The notes under the pieces are model-generated. The model saw nothing but the letters and a program-made list of their open reading frames with translations. It was not told the origin of the DNA and made no database searches. Below are positions 53,201-64,000 of a stretch of 64,000 nt of DNA, piece after piece (within the stretch, counting starts at the first letter, position 1; every line of letters begins with the position of its first letter). Both the position numbers and the translations under genes were made by a program. This DNA comes from Edaphochlamys debaryana (taxonomy: Eukaryota; Chlorophyta; Chlorophyceae; Chlamydomonadales): positions 620,001 through 684,000 of the forward strand of contig JAEHOE010000032.1 in the NCBI GenBank assembly GCA_016858145.1, written 5' to 3'.

Positions 53201-56200
53201 CCGCGGAGTAGGCCGGCCCGCGCCAGAGCCCCCCACCTGCACGCGCAGGCCCTGCCGCTCCGCCGCGTCCCCCAGCAGCTCCTCCAGCTGCTCCTCGGAG
53301 ACGAAGAAGCGAGTGGACGCTGTCACTAGGCTGCGGGGCACGGGGCCGTCGCCGCCGCCGCCGCCGCCGCCGCCGGCCGCCTTGGCGGGTGCGGGCGCGG
53401 GCGCCTGGAGCGACGCAGAAGCAGGGCAGGAGCAGGGTTGTGGGCGTGTACGGAGGCAGGCTGCAACGGTTAGAGGCACCCGCTAGCTCTGGGCGCTGCA
53501 TGATGCACGGTAAGGCGTACCTGGGCTGCGCGGCGGCCCGAAGACGACCGGTGAGTCACTGCGGAGTTTGGGGGGCATGGAGGGGCGCACGGGGGCCCGC
53601 CGGGATGTGGTCAGGTCTCAGGTGTCGTCAGAAGCTAGGGAGTCGGCCACGAACGCCTGCACAAAATCAACCCAGCTAATTCCTGGTCCCAAAGCGCTGC
53701 CGCCCCTCCCCAGCCGGCCTCACCCCTCGGGCCAGGCTCGTCCTCATCATGCTCCGGCTCCCGCTCCCGCTTGTACCGGACCCGCTCCTCCATCACCACA
53801 TCCTCATCCGCCGCCGCCCGCTGCGCACGCGCCTCCCGCTCCTGCGCCCAGCCGCCCTGCGGCTGGTTCTGAGCCGCCGCCGCCGCCAGCGCCGCCGCCA
53901 GCGTGCCTGGCGGCGCCGCCGGGCCCGGCGTGTGGGCCGCGGCCGGCGCGGGTGCGGGGCTGGCGGTTGTGGTAGCCCGGGCCATCAGAGCGCCCAGGAT
54001 CACGCTGCCGGTACCGACGCCTTGGCCGGAGGCATTGGCTGCGGAGTTGCTGGCCGCTCGTTGGAGGCTGAGGACAAGGTCCAGTCCAGGCGTGTTGGAG
54101 CCTGGGCCCGAGGTGGGCCCGGCGGCGGCGGCGAAGCCCGGGCCTGACCGCCGCACCGCCGCCGCCACTGCCGCTGCCGGCGGCGGGGGCGCCTCCTGCA
54201 GCGCCAGCCGCCGGCCAGCGTCCGCCAGGGGCGCGCCGCCGCGGCTGCCCTGGTTCGGAGACACTGCTCGCGCCATGTTGCTCTGCGGTTCTGTGCTCGA
54301 CAGTCGCATGATGATGCCGCCCTCGCCATCGTCGTCATGCATGTCACCGTCCGCGTCATCCCTGAGGCCGCGCCGCCGGCCGTCGTCGCCGTCATCGTAG
54401 AGATCTCCGCCGTCGGCCCGGGCCCGCCGGGAAGAGCCGCGGGGCATGGCGTCCCACCCCACCAGCCACTTGCCGCGAGCCGCCGAGCGCAGCTCAGAGC
54501 AGTTGACCAGGCTGAACTTCCGTACCCAGTCGTCGTACACCACGTCGGATTCGTACAGATCCTCCTGCAGCTCGTCGTCGAGCATGATCTGCGGCGGTTG
54601 GCGGCGGTTTTGCACGTCAACGTGACACACGCATGCTCAGCGAGCCCAACACCATCACGCAACTACCGTATCCCACGCGGTACGTGCGGGCAAAGCACCG
54701 CCAACTCCCAACACCACCCAGACAGGATCCCTACGGCTCTGTGACCCAGCCTCGGCTGTGCGCGCTCGCACCTGCAGCCTGAGGCCCTTTCGCTCCGCCG
54801 CCACCTCCCCCAGGAGGTCGGTCAGCTCAGAGGAGGCGAAGAAGAACCTCATCTTGGCCGTCACGAGGCGAGGCAGGTCCTTGGTGCCGCTGGGAGGGCC
54901 GCTCGGCAACCCGGCCGCCACGAGCCCAGGCGGGCCCAGCATGGGCCCGCTCGGGCCCGGGTCCATGGCCGGGCCCGCGCCGCCCCACACCATCCCGCCC
55001 GCGGCTGGGCCTGGACCCACGCCCGCACCCACGCCTGCACCCGCCGCCGCACCCGCGCCAGCTCCAGCGCCCAGCCCCGCCAGGCCCAGGGCGGCGGCGG
55101 GCAAGCTGTGGCTGCCGCCGCCGCCGCCGCCGCCACCGCCACCCCCGCCGCCGCCACCGCTGAGGGCGGTGTGGAGGTCGTTGGGGGACAGCCCCTGCCC
55201 CCGCAGCTGCTCCGCCCAGCGCTGCCCGAGCTGCCCCAGCAGCGCCTGCAGCTGGATGTGTTGCACGGGGTTTAGCCGCGCCGCCGCCGCCAGAATGGCG
55301 GCCTGCGAGCCCCCCTGCGCCGCCGCCAGCAGGCGCAGCGTCTCTGACGGGGAGAAGCCCGCGGGTGCCGCGGCGGCGGCCGCAGGCGCGTCCGACGCGT
55401 CCCCCGCATGCGCCTCGCGGTGGCTGGGCTTGGACGGCAGCGCGTCGCCATCTGGGTTGGCGCTCGCCCTGTGTCCCAGGAACGGCTCTGGCGCGGGCTT
55501 GGGCATGGACAGGACTGGCTTGGGCGCGGGGGCGGTTAGCTTGGGTGCGGGCGGGGCTGGCTTGGGCGCGGGCGCCGCTTGGGCGCGCGTGGGGTCGGAG
55601 GCCGCGAGCAGTGCTGCTAGCCGGGCAGCTGCGGCTGAGTCTGAGTCGTAGGGGACCTGCGCCGGCCTCGCCTCTTGTAGCACCGGGGCCAGGAGCTCGG
55701 GTGCGGGGGGCGTCGCAGAGCCGGTTTGCTGCAAGACGGCAGGAGGGGCAGGGGCAGGGACAGGGGCGGGAGATGGGGCCGCAGAGGTCAGCAGGGGTCC
55801 GCTGGGACGGGGAACGAGGAGCTCGCGTCAACGCCTGAAGCATGTCGTCGTACGGCACTGGCCGTACCGTACGACCCAGGCCCTGGCAGTCCCCTCACCT
55901 TGATCGGTCCGGGGCCGTAAACGGGGACGGGTGCGGGGCCGAGGGAGCCGGCCCTCTGTCCTGGGTACATATCCTTGCTCTGCAAGCCGGGGCGAAGGGC
56001 AGGGCCACTCAGCTCCCTCTTGCCCCGGGGCCATCCACCACCTACAGCACACCCAGCACGCCAACGCGCCCAACCGCCGACACCGCCACGCCGCCCCAGC
56101 CACAGCCCCAGCCTCAAGCGCAGCCCTCACAGCCTACACGGCTGGAGCACCCCCGCCCCACCTTGGCCCGCTCCGCCACCGCCAGCGCCTCGATGCGGGT

Positions 56201-57450
56201 GCGCAGGTGCTGCGGGCCGGCGTCGGGGCGGCCCGAGCCCGCGGCGGCGATGAGGCGGTAGTACTTGGCCGAGAGGGAGGCCTGGCGGGGGCGCGGGGGG
56301 GGGACAGGAGGGGGCACGAGGGGGGGCAAGATGGTGAGGAGCTGCGTCGAGTGAGGGTGCAGCAGCGAAAGGGGAGGAGGCAGAGTCCGTCAGTGGGGGC
56401 AGGGGTGGCAGAGCGGGAGAGGAGCGGCCTCAAGGCAGACAGGCGGACAGGCAGGCGCTTGTTGCATCGCGACACCACGCTCCGCTTCCGCCATCCGACC
56501 CCTGCCCACCTCGCTCCGGCCGTGTAGCACGGGCTTGGACTCGAGGATGGCCGCCCAGTCGGTGCCGTACCTCTCCAGGCCGCTCACCAGCGCCTCCAGC
56601 TCCTGGGGGGCCGGGGGGAATGGGGGGTGGGGGGGTGCAGGGCTCAGGCGGGCCGGCGGTGTTGGCAGGGCCGCGCACTGCGTGCTTGCGCTGCATGATG
56701 CGTGAGGAGACGGCTTGCGTAAGAGCGGAGATTCATTGCGGGGAGGTGGGCAAGCCGTGTCCCGGGGACACGTTGTGTTCGACGGCTGCCCGCGTGAGGA
56801 AGCGGCGGGGGATAATTTGGTGCAGCGGTTGACTGGCACCGCACCCGCCCCAGGGCAGCGCACCTTGCCAGAGAAGGTGGCGTAGGTGGTGTGTCGTCCC
56901 CGAGACGGAGGAAAGACCTCGACGGGGCGCTGGGGGAGACCCCCGCCCGCTGCCCCCACGCCACCCTGCGAATCACCCGGCAACGGGTGGGCAGTTGAGG
57001 GGGTAGGAACATGAGTCAGCAGGGAAGTCGAGGGCCAAGGAAACTGCCCCCGCCGCACAGGCTCATGCGGGGGGCTGGTGGTCTCTGAGGTGTGAGTGGT
57101 GGGGGCGTGGGGGATCTGACGGGTGCGTGCACGGTCCCAGGCGGTAGGATGGGCCTCATCGGTTAGGCGCGGGCCCGGGAAGGGGCGGGAAGCTTGCCAA
57201 CGTGAAGGCCCGGCGCAGGCACTGGCACCCTACGACGGCCCTCCCTAAGCGCTCCCAAGACACGTACCGTTGCACCCACAGCCAGGAGCTTGGTAGCGCC
57301 GGAAGAAAGGACGGGGACGTCGAGGCTGGTGCGAGGACGGGAGGTGGGGGGCTCCGCGTCCGCTCCACGGAGGTTTGCACCGGCCCGTGCTCCGGAAGGC
57401 TCGGAGCCAGTCGTCATGATTCCTTCCTCTGTTGTAACCACAGCTGCCAT
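47225..57450 (-). CDS. very large RWP-RK transcription factor with three Myb/SANT-like repeats and a repeated unknown module
   Basis: Probable nuclear DNA-binding protein, read N to C from high to low coordinates. Tentative start MAAVVTTEEG at 57450. Myb-like 1: ELEALVSGLERYGTDWAAIL (near 56608) with SLSAKYYRLIAAAGSG (near 56275). Unknown module: exon 55728-54772 (LVTAKMRFFFASSELTDLLG) plus 54588-53724 (IMLDDELQEDLYESDVVYDD, SLVNCSELRSAARGKWLVGW); second copy 53404-53237 plus the exon starting at 53061; third copy in the exons at 50850-50060. Myb-like 2: RRWSAE (about 51730), DVEALVRGVERHGDDWAAIL (51479), VALCLKWKYLAV. Myb-like 3: AVEALVSSMEQYGTDWRTIL (49590), SVRAKWHTLATAA. Acidic, Ser/Arg and Ala/Gln-rich region 49010-48130. 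RWP-RK domain 47937-47800 (RPIKDVARAF, CFKKKCRQLGV, RWPARKLDCL). The last exon 47473-47225 is Gly-rich, ending GEDSGEDVV. Many exon edges are firm, but it could be two adjacent genes, and the N-terminus is not proven. Confidence 0.6.
47800..47937 (-). other. RWP-RK DNA-binding domain exon
   Basis: Coding part of the large gene. HYHRPIKDVARAFRLSLSCF, KKKCRQLGVVRWPARK, with the diagnostic R-W-P-x-R-K and the basic helix before it. RWP-RK proteins in green algae regulate nitrogen responses and gamete or sex programmes. This one lacks a visible PB1 domain and is combined with Myb-like repeats, which is unusual. Confidence 0.85.
51480..51575. repeat. GGGAGCGGTT tandem repeat
   Basis: About nine units of GGGAGCGGTT / GGAAGCAGTT (period near 10) in the intron just upstream of the second Myb-like exon of the RWP-RK gene. 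Confidence 0.8.
53087..53112. repeat. (CCAA)n microsatellite
   Basis: Six to seven CCAA units in an intron of the RWP-RK gene, next to the exon beginning VTLDGVALGDPHTADVAYDN. Confidence 0.85.
55109..55165. repeat. coding GCC/GGC repeat, poly-Gly
   Basis: Triplet run read on the minus strand as about 15 consecutive Gly, between a helical Gln/Leu-rich segment (NPVQHIQLQALLGQLGQRW) and an Ala/Gly/Pro linker in the RWP-RK protein. Confidence 0.8.
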
Positions 57451-58910
57451 TGTTTGCCTCAGCTCGCGCTCCCTGGTCGCCGCCTCATTGGCGTGGTCGC
57501 TGTCTTGGGACCGGGACTGCTCCGGACTCTTTGCTCCCGTATGCATAGGGGTTAGCTATCGGAGGCCCTCTGTTGATGCGGAGACCCCGCACGGTAAAGA
57601 GACCGCGATGCCGCGCTGCTGAACTCGCGGGCAGAGCCTCGATAGGATGGTCCTGGCAGGACCTTGTAGCTTTCCTGCTGCTGTGAGAACGGTGAAAGGC
57701 AGTAGGGTGAAGCGCGGCCAAGGGCCTTGGACACGAAAGGGGACGCTGGCTCTTCAGCCCCTTGCCCGGTGCGGAACCAAGAATCCCGGCCAGCGCGTAT
57801 TCTAGAGGCTGCGTACCGTTCTTTCACGCACAGCTGTGCCTGCGTAGCCGGGCCGGGGCTGCTTTGCAGGGCGGGCGCGAGTCCTTAAGACCGAGCTAAA
57901 CGCGCCAGCGGCCAAGCGAAACAGCTCCGGAGCAGCGGAGACCACACTGCTGTATGTTTGTCTAGGCTGGAGAAAGCACCAGAAGCGCAACGAAAGCGGG
58001 GAGCGGGTTCGCCAAATGCTGCCCTCGCTGCGTTTAGGCTACTCCTTACCGGCGTGCAAGGCCTACACAACTAGCAGTGATCTGTTGATTCAGCCTCCCG
58101 CGCTGCCCCCGCTCGGGCAAGAGCGCAACGGTACGGTGGTACGGCACGATTTTGTGCCCCTGCCCCTGCCCTGGGCTCGCCCGCCTCTACTCCCGCCTAT
58201 GCTCCCACATCCCCCCGGACCCAATACATCAGCTGCAGCTGGGTGTGTGGATGGAGGTGCGCGGGGGAGCTAGGGACCCCAAGTCAACTTTGCCTGCCCA
58301 CCGCCCGCGAGCCGCTGCGAGCAACTGGTCGCCGTGACGTTATCGCATGGTGGGGATTGCTGCTGCTACTTATAACGTCAACATGCGCACCGCCCTATGC
58401 ATGCGATCGTCACCAGCGTTGAGGGGCTGCTCGGCCGGTCGGCAGGCGCGCAAGGCTCGCGTTGCGCAGTGTTCCGCAGCTGCACACATATCGTCCGCGT
58501 TACAAGCACATCTAGAACTATATAGTGCCGCTGGGGTCGCTCGGGCCAGGAACGCCAGCGAATTGCCAGCGTCGCGGGAAAGGCAACTTGCCTTAACTAC
58601 CCGCGCGAAACTTACAGTGCTATTCATAGCACCTGAATCAAAGAGAGACGGCCACGCAATAGTTCCGAAGTTGCCGTACGGTCGCGTTTTGCGTTGTGTT
58701 GGAGCTCGCGGATATGACTACTCGAGGTTCACGATGTCCCCACAGAACGCCAGCATGCGAGGGGGGAGACGGAACACGGCATGTATAGGAGGAGTAGGTA
58801 GCGGGGGGCAATGGTCGGTTGCGGGGGCCCGGACGTGCCGTGCCGTGGCACGGTCGTCGGCCAAACTCGGTTGCAGTCGCCCAATCAACACCAGACTGTA
58901 TCTCGACATC
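57451..58910. other. divergent intergenic region
   Basis: Between the tentative start of the RWP-RK gene (minus) and the F-box-like gene (plus). The plus frame is already open from 58347, so the F-box protein could start further upstream (Met codons at 58347 and 58734). A TATATA at 58518-58523 would fit a promoter for a start downstream of it. Nothing else supported. Confidence 0.45.
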
Positions 58911-61900
58911 ATGAATGCGGACACCGAAGATGCTGAGCTCGCTAATACAAGCTTCCGAGCTGTGCTGCACTCGGGCGACGTCATGGCCCGCGTCCTTCGC
59001 GAGCTTTCGCTGCAAGAGCGAGTAGGTCTGCGGCGTGTGTGTCATGACTTGCAGACGGCGCTGGACGGACAACTCGTGCGCGTGTTGACCGTTCGCGCGG
59101 CGAGCCTGGCACGCGACCTGGCCTTCGCCCGGGGATTGCTCGGTCGGGGTGGTCGGCCTGCAGAGGTCCACCTCCAGGGCAGCCTCACCGCCGACGTCGT
59201 GTGAGTTTCCTGCATCACAAACCCCGTAGGGCCGTAGCAAACAGATATGACGTAGACCTGGTAGGAGCGCACGGCTGTCTGTCTTCGTGAAGGCACCCTG
59301 GAGTGGCTGGCGACCGCGTCCACCGTGTTTACTGCTGCAGGTTGGCGCTGTTGAGGGACATCCACACCAGCTCACACGGTGGCAGCATGCCCTGTCACAC
59401 GCTAGCCCTGCCCCGTCCAGCGCTGACACCCATTGCGTCCGCCGCCGTCGCGGCCACGTTCCTCCGCCTCAGCAGCCTGCAGCTCACCTCCGGCCACGGC
59501 CCTGACTGCGAAGCCGACGAGTGGGCCCACGGCCTTCAGGCGCTGCTGGTTGGCCCTGGTCCTGCAGGCGGGTCTGCACCGCTCCTGCCCTCCCTATCCA
59601 CCCTCGAGCTCGTCCTCTCCGCGCCCTTGCCACACCCCGCCTGCGCTGCGCTCTCCAGCGCCCGCCTAACGGAGCTCCGCCTGCACCTGCCCTGCCTCAG
59701 CCCCAGCAGCCGTGCGGGGGCCGTGGGCTCCAGCAGCCTGGCCGCCTTCCTGGCACCGCTGCAGGGTCTCTCACGGCTCGCAGCGCTGCACCTGGACTGC
59801 GGGGCCCGTTGGGGTGGCGGTGGCGCGACGCCGGCGGGACCAGGCGCGGCGGTCGGCCTGCCGCTGGATCCCTCCTTGCTGCCGCTGGCGGGCCTGACTC
59901 GGCTGGAGCTGCTCAGCATCCGCGGCGGCGGCGGCGCGGGCGGCAGCGGCACCGCCCTCGACCTGGCCGCCGCCTTCGGGGCCGCTGCCCGCCTCCGCCA
60001 CCTGAGCCTGCCCGACAGCCGGGTGGGCCTCGTTGGCGCCGGAGGGGCCCTGGCGGCTCTGACGTGCCTCGAGGTCGGCTGCCTTGCGGCGCCACCATCA
60101 TCACTGGAAGACCCTAGCCCAGGACCGGGCCTGGGCCTGGACCCGGACCCGGGCCCGGTCCCGGGCCCGCAGCCTGCAACGTCAGCGTCTGCGCCTGAGG
60201 GCCGTGGTGGCGAGGCGTGGGCTCTACCAGTGTCCCTGCGCAGACTGGTCCTCCGCTATTGCCGGCAGTCGCACGAGGCCCTGGCTGCGCTGGCGCCCCC
60301 ACCCGCCGCCCTCGAGGAGGTTGCCACCGTGGGCGGCGGAGGCGGCGTCCCCGCCGACGGCAGCCTGGCGCTGGAGCTGACGGCGGCGGCACACACCACG
60401 CCCGCCAGCGAGGTGCTGCCGAGCGCGGTGGCGGCGCTGAGCCAGACCTGCGGTTTGCTAGCCGGACGGCTACGGCCAGTTGCTGACGGCACTAGCGGTA
60501 GCTGTAGCGCCGCTGGTGGTGGCGACAACGGTGGCAGCGGCAGCGGCAGCGGTGGCGGCGGTGGGGCCCTTCGGCTGGGCTTCCGCCACCGCGGCGTGTG
60601 GCTGCGGCCGCCGCCAGCGGCCGGCGGCCTGGCGGCGGCGGCTTTGCCCGGCGGCGGCGGGTCCTGGCTGGGGCTGCTGGGACCGGTGGGGCTGCGCTCG
60701 CTCGAGCTGGACGGCGTGTGGCTGGGCGGCGGGGAGGTGCGGGCGCTGGCCGAGAAGCTGCAGACCCTGGAGGTGGGGCTGCAGGGGTGGGGCTGCAGGG
60801 GTGTGCTGGGAAGCAGAGACGGATCGGGATTGCGTCAGTGTGCCCCGTACCGACCGTACAGGCGCCCGGCAGCGCCAGCCTGGGCACCGTACTCGCGGAC
60901 CAGGGCTCGTACGGCATCGGCTCGTACGCCACGATCCGCTGGGCCGTCGCGGGCCGGGACGCCGCCGGCCGGGTACGGCACCGCCCCGTCTGGCCGTAGG
61001 CCGTGAGGGCGGGGTCCGCGTCATGGCTGACTAATGGCTGCTGAAAGGGTGGGCCGTGTACATGAAAGGCCAATCAGGCCAGGTCCACTTCTGCCGGATG
61101 AGTCACGTCGTTGAGAGAGGAGGTTCAGGTTTGGAGGCTTGAGCTGTGAGGGGGAGGAGGAGGAGGCCCAGGGCTGGGCAAGAGGCGGTGCAGAGGACCT
61201 AGAGCTGGCGGCTTGTACGGGCGGTTGCGGTGCGAGTGACTACCGTGCAGGCGCGGGGTTTTCGCGGGGGGTTAAGATGGTTGGAGAGGGTTAGATTCCT
61301 GTTGCAGCTACAGTGCTGGCGGGAAGGGGAGGATGCGCACAATGCCAAAGGCTAGGGCGTTCCGCATTGGCGCCGAGCGTGTGGCATGCCGGTTGTGACT
61401 TTAGTTTTGGTTTGCCTGCTTGTGGTGCTTTGCGTGAGTTAATCCTGTATCGAATCCTTGTGAATTGCAGTAAGGGGCAGTGACCCCAGGCGTTTCCGTT
61501 CCTGTGGTGGTGGTGTTTGAGCGTGCCTTGGGGCCTGCACGTGAAGAATCGGACTAGGACTCGTTTGTAGGGGCGCCTTTACTTAAGGCCTGAGAGGTAT
61601 GTACGCGCTGCTAGCTGCGGTGCGATTTGCGGCACGTGTTCATGAGGCCTCCCTCACCGCCCTCACCGTACTGCGTGTGTCACAGGACTCGGACCCGGCC
61701 GACCTGGGCCCAGGCCCGGCCGGGCACCACATGGGCCCCGACCCGGGCCCAGGCGGGCCCCGAGCTGCGCCCCAACCACGCCAGCCCGCAGATCCGGGCC
61801 CAGACACAGCCGGCTGCAGCTCGATCGGCAGCGACGGCAACCCCTCGGTGGCCGCCGCCGGCGAGCCCTCGGAGGGCGGCGCCGCTGCCGCCGGGGCAGC

Positions 61901-62219
61901 CGAGGAGGTGAAGGACCAGCTTTCGGACAGGGTGTTGAGCGGCGCGGGGCTCAGGGCGCTGAGGAGCCTGCGGGCGCTGCGGCAGCTCGAGTGGCTGCCG
62001 TGGGGCTGCGAGCCGCTGGGGGAGCGCGAGGTGGCGGCCCTCGCGGCCCTGCCCCGGCTGCCGCTGGTGACGTTGCGGGGTGCGTCGGGGCACGGCGTGG
62101 CCCCCCGGGGCCCTGGCGGCGCTGCGGGATGCGCTGCCGCTGTGCGACCTAGACGATACCGAATGGAGCGGCCTGGTGGAGTGAGGGAGGACCGTGGAGG
62201 AGGGGTTCGGCGGCGTTGA
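58911..62219 (+). CDS. F-box/leucine-rich-repeat-like protein
   Basis: Three exons: 58911-59200, 59341-60772, 61686-62219, in consistent phase; about 751 residues as read. Residues about 20-60 (HSGDVMARVLRELSLQERVG, LRRVCHDLQTAL) resemble a divergent F-box. Exon 2 holds LRR-like segments (FLRLSSLQLTSG, LLPSLSTLELVL, SARLTELRLHLP, GLSRLAALHLDC, LAGLTRLELLSIRGGG, AARLRHLSLPDSRVG, SLRRLVLRYC, GLRSLELDGVWLGG) separated by Gly/Pro-rich spacers. Exon 3 adds GLRALRSLRALRQLEWLPWG. Such proteins usually serve as substrate adaptors of SCF ubiquitin ligases. The last 35 or so codons look out of frame: shifting by one base near 62100 gives ALAALRDALPLCDLDDTEWS and a stop at 62182-62184, a more natural ending. 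The start Met is a choice among in-frame options. Confidence 0.65.
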
Positions 62220-64000
62220 TTAAGCAGAGTCTTCTTCAGGAGTGAGGGAGGGCAGGATAGGGCTTGCTGGGCGCGGGGCTGCGCGAGAGCTGTGTTGGCG
62301 TGTTGGGCCTGTGAAGCAGGCGGGAGGACGGGGTCAAGAGGCGGTGATGAGGAGTTGCTGGAGGCGGGCCGGGAGGTATGTCGAGGAACAGGGGATGGGG
62401 GAAGGTAGGACGAAGCATGATGCGATCTGAGACGAATGACTAAACGTTGATCGATGACCAACCGGTTGAGTTTTGGGTTTCCGTTGTCTGTCACGGCATG
62501 ACGTAAGGTAAGCAGGTTGCGTGCGGCTCCAGTGTCAGCAGTGTGCTGAGCGTGGTGTGACCTCGTATGATTCTGCACTGTTGGTGGCTGAGATGCTGAG
62601 GTGGAGAGGAACTCCGGAGGACTGTCCGGCATTGCCCCGAGGTAGAGGATTGGTGGGTTCGTGGAAGCCACCACCAACAGGGTCTTGGGAGGGAGGACTT
62701 AGCCGCCGTGCAGAGTGCCTGCAGGCGAGGCATGGCATCTTTCAAACAGCTCGTGCTGTAACACACGCTCCGACTGCAACGGATCCCCCGTCCACCAAGG
62801 AGGTCCAGCACCACACGGAGGCATCACGCGCAGGCACTGTAGACCGGGGATGCGGCCAAGGTGCGGCTCGCAGCGGGCTTGCATGTTGGAGTGGTACGGC
62901 AGCGGTGGATACTGGGAGCTGATGGCGAGACACGGGTGCTTGCAGACGTGTTTATGACACACGCCCGGACATCGGTCTCCCATCCTTCCACACGATGCTG
63001 GCCAGGCCACCGGGCCTCCGTGCATCGTCATAAGCAGCGCATCATACCTCAAGTCCACTGCTCCCTCGATACATGTAGCATCAGCATCACCAGGCAAGTC
63101 CGACGGCAAGCCAGCACCGCTCTTACGGGCCCGCCAAGCGCCATCACATTAAGCCCGTGCCACCCATAGGGCCTCGTACCACGCAATCCCACACCGCTCT
63201 CAGTAGAGGCACATCGCAAATGTCGAGTCCAAGAATCCAACACAAGTCCGTCGTACGGCCATCTCCATATCCACGCAGGCGGTGGAGGCCCGGCCTCCGC
63301 TGCGTTCCAGACCACAAATGGCGGCTGGCGGAATCCAAACACATAGGAGGCTGCAAAAGCGGTGGAGCTATGGATAGAACGAGAGCTTGGGTCGGAGGTA
63401 AGGAAGGCACTATGAGCCCGTCACAGGACGGCGTCATAGGAGTGATCAAGAAGCCACAATCCACAGTAATATTGCCGGCACCACGCCTGTGCGGCGCGGC
63501 CCACATGAACACCCCGACAGACAAAGCCGGAACGAATGCTTGAATCCCACACACCCTGCCCCCGCCTGCGCCCCCAATCCACCCCCACCCCCCAGCCCCT
63601 TAACTCCGACTCCGGGCCCTCAACCCCGCCTCCGCCCTCAACCCTTGCTTCACCATGCAAGGCAGAGGCCTGCCAAGAAAACTCCTCCTGCCTGGATCCT
63701 CCGGGTTCCTGTGCGCTGAAGGCATGCTGCTCTGCGGTCGGGGCGTCGCCACGGCGCCTCATCCAGCCAACAATAAATAATAAATGATAAACGGGCGCGA
63801 TGTCGTACACCTGAGGGGTGGAGGAATGTGGTCAGGGTCAACAGCTTATCAGAACCGGCGAAGGCGCTGGCCTCTCAACCTTTAAACATCAAGCCCTTCC
63901 CATGGACAATGCCGCCCTGGCTGAGGTTTCCTCCCTCCCCCTCTTGCCCTTCCGTTACCTCTCCTCCTCCTCCCCCTCCCCTTGCCTCCTCTCTCCCCAT
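62220..64000. other. right-edge region, no supportable gene
   Basis: GC is lower than in the genes. Open frames such as minus 63144-63554, minus 62699-63109 and minus 63421-63810 have no recognised domain and no convincing splice chain. TGTAA at 62757-62761 could end the F-box gene transcript. The last 80 bases are a C/T-rich run (CCTCCTCCTCCCCCTCCCC), perhaps an intron polypyrimidine tract of a gene beyond the edge. Confidence 0.45.
62757..62761 (+). promoter_or_regulatory. possible TGTAA poly(A) signal, F-box gene
   Basis: TGTAA 538 bases past the in-frame stop at 62219, on the coding strand. Supported by motif only. Confidence 0.35.

Noticed and set aside
54758..55651. 297-codon plus-strand open frame rich in Pro and Ala
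   Set aside because: Antisense of the exon 55728-54772, where real splice sites and the repeated module are on the minus strand.
63144..63554. Minus-strand frame near the right edge as a possible gene or transposon fragment
   Set aside because: Lower GC and fairly protein-like, but no domain, no splice chain and no terminal repeats were found; evidence too thin.
1..64000. tRNA or rRNA genes
   Set aside because: No clover-leaf A/B box pairs or conserved rRNA segments were noticed on either strand; a covariance-model scan would be needed to exclude them.
1..64000. Over-represented GTACGG/CCGTAC palindromic words as a repeat family
   Set aside because: They occur throughout, in exons and introns, without shared flanks; this looks like genome-wide word bias rather than an element.

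Overview
The window is nuclear DNA of a green alga, most likely Chlamydomonadales (Chlamydomonas/Volvox relatives). The support is very high GC, dense short introns with GTG(A/C)G donors and (C)AG acceptors, Gly/Ala/Pro homopolymer runs in a regulatory protein, an RWP-RK factor, and TGTAA motifs downstream of several stop codons (the usual poly(A) signal of this group). There is no operon structure and no sign of a bacterial, organellar or viral origin. Genes were assembled by hand from in-phase exons, so internal boundaries are firmer than gene ends.

Layout: (1) 1161-8964, minus strand: two tandem alpha/beta-hydrolase (monoacylglycerol-lipase-like) genes, the first with a minisatellite in an intron. 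(2) 11841-14840, minus: a secreted or Golgi methyltransferase (Methyltransf_22 type). (3) 15277-18483, minus: an NSA1/WDR74-like ribosome-biogenesis WD40 protein. (4) 18839-28757, plus: three tandem paralogous seven-exon genes for signal-peptide proteins resembling the O-fucosyltransferase superfamily. A fourth paralog, inverted and with eight coding exons, lies at 45458-42612. (5) 34894-30985, minus: a GT49 (LARGE-type) glycosyltransferase, divergent from (6) 35318-41094, plus: a membrane-anchored protein of about 1001 residues joining an SDR/epimerase-like domain, a GT-A-like glycosyltransferase domain and an FkbM-type methyltransferase. (7) about 57450-47225, minus: a very large nuclear protein with three split Myb/SANT-like repeats, an unrecognised module in three copies, and an RWP-RK domain. 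(8) 58911-62219, plus: an F-box/LRR-like protein. The last 1.8 kb has no gene I can support.

The coherent theme from 11.8 to 45.5 kb is glycan building and O-methylation in the secretory pathway. Seven of the eight genes there (one methyltransferase, four fucosyltransferase-like enzymes, GT49, and the epimerase/GT/methyltransferase fusion) encode proteins with an N-terminal signal peptide or signal anchor. This looks like a clustered, partly duplicated set for algal glycoprotein or cell-wall glycans. Joint action is inferred from position and family, not shown.

The most notable observations are the tri-domain fusion (whose SDR part seems to have lost its catalytic Tyr), GC-AG introns including one position where three tandem paralogs have GC and the inverted paralog has GT, a patch of near-identity including an intron between the inverted paralog and the tandem array, a short element found in introns of three genes, and the repeated unknown module of the RWP-RK protein.
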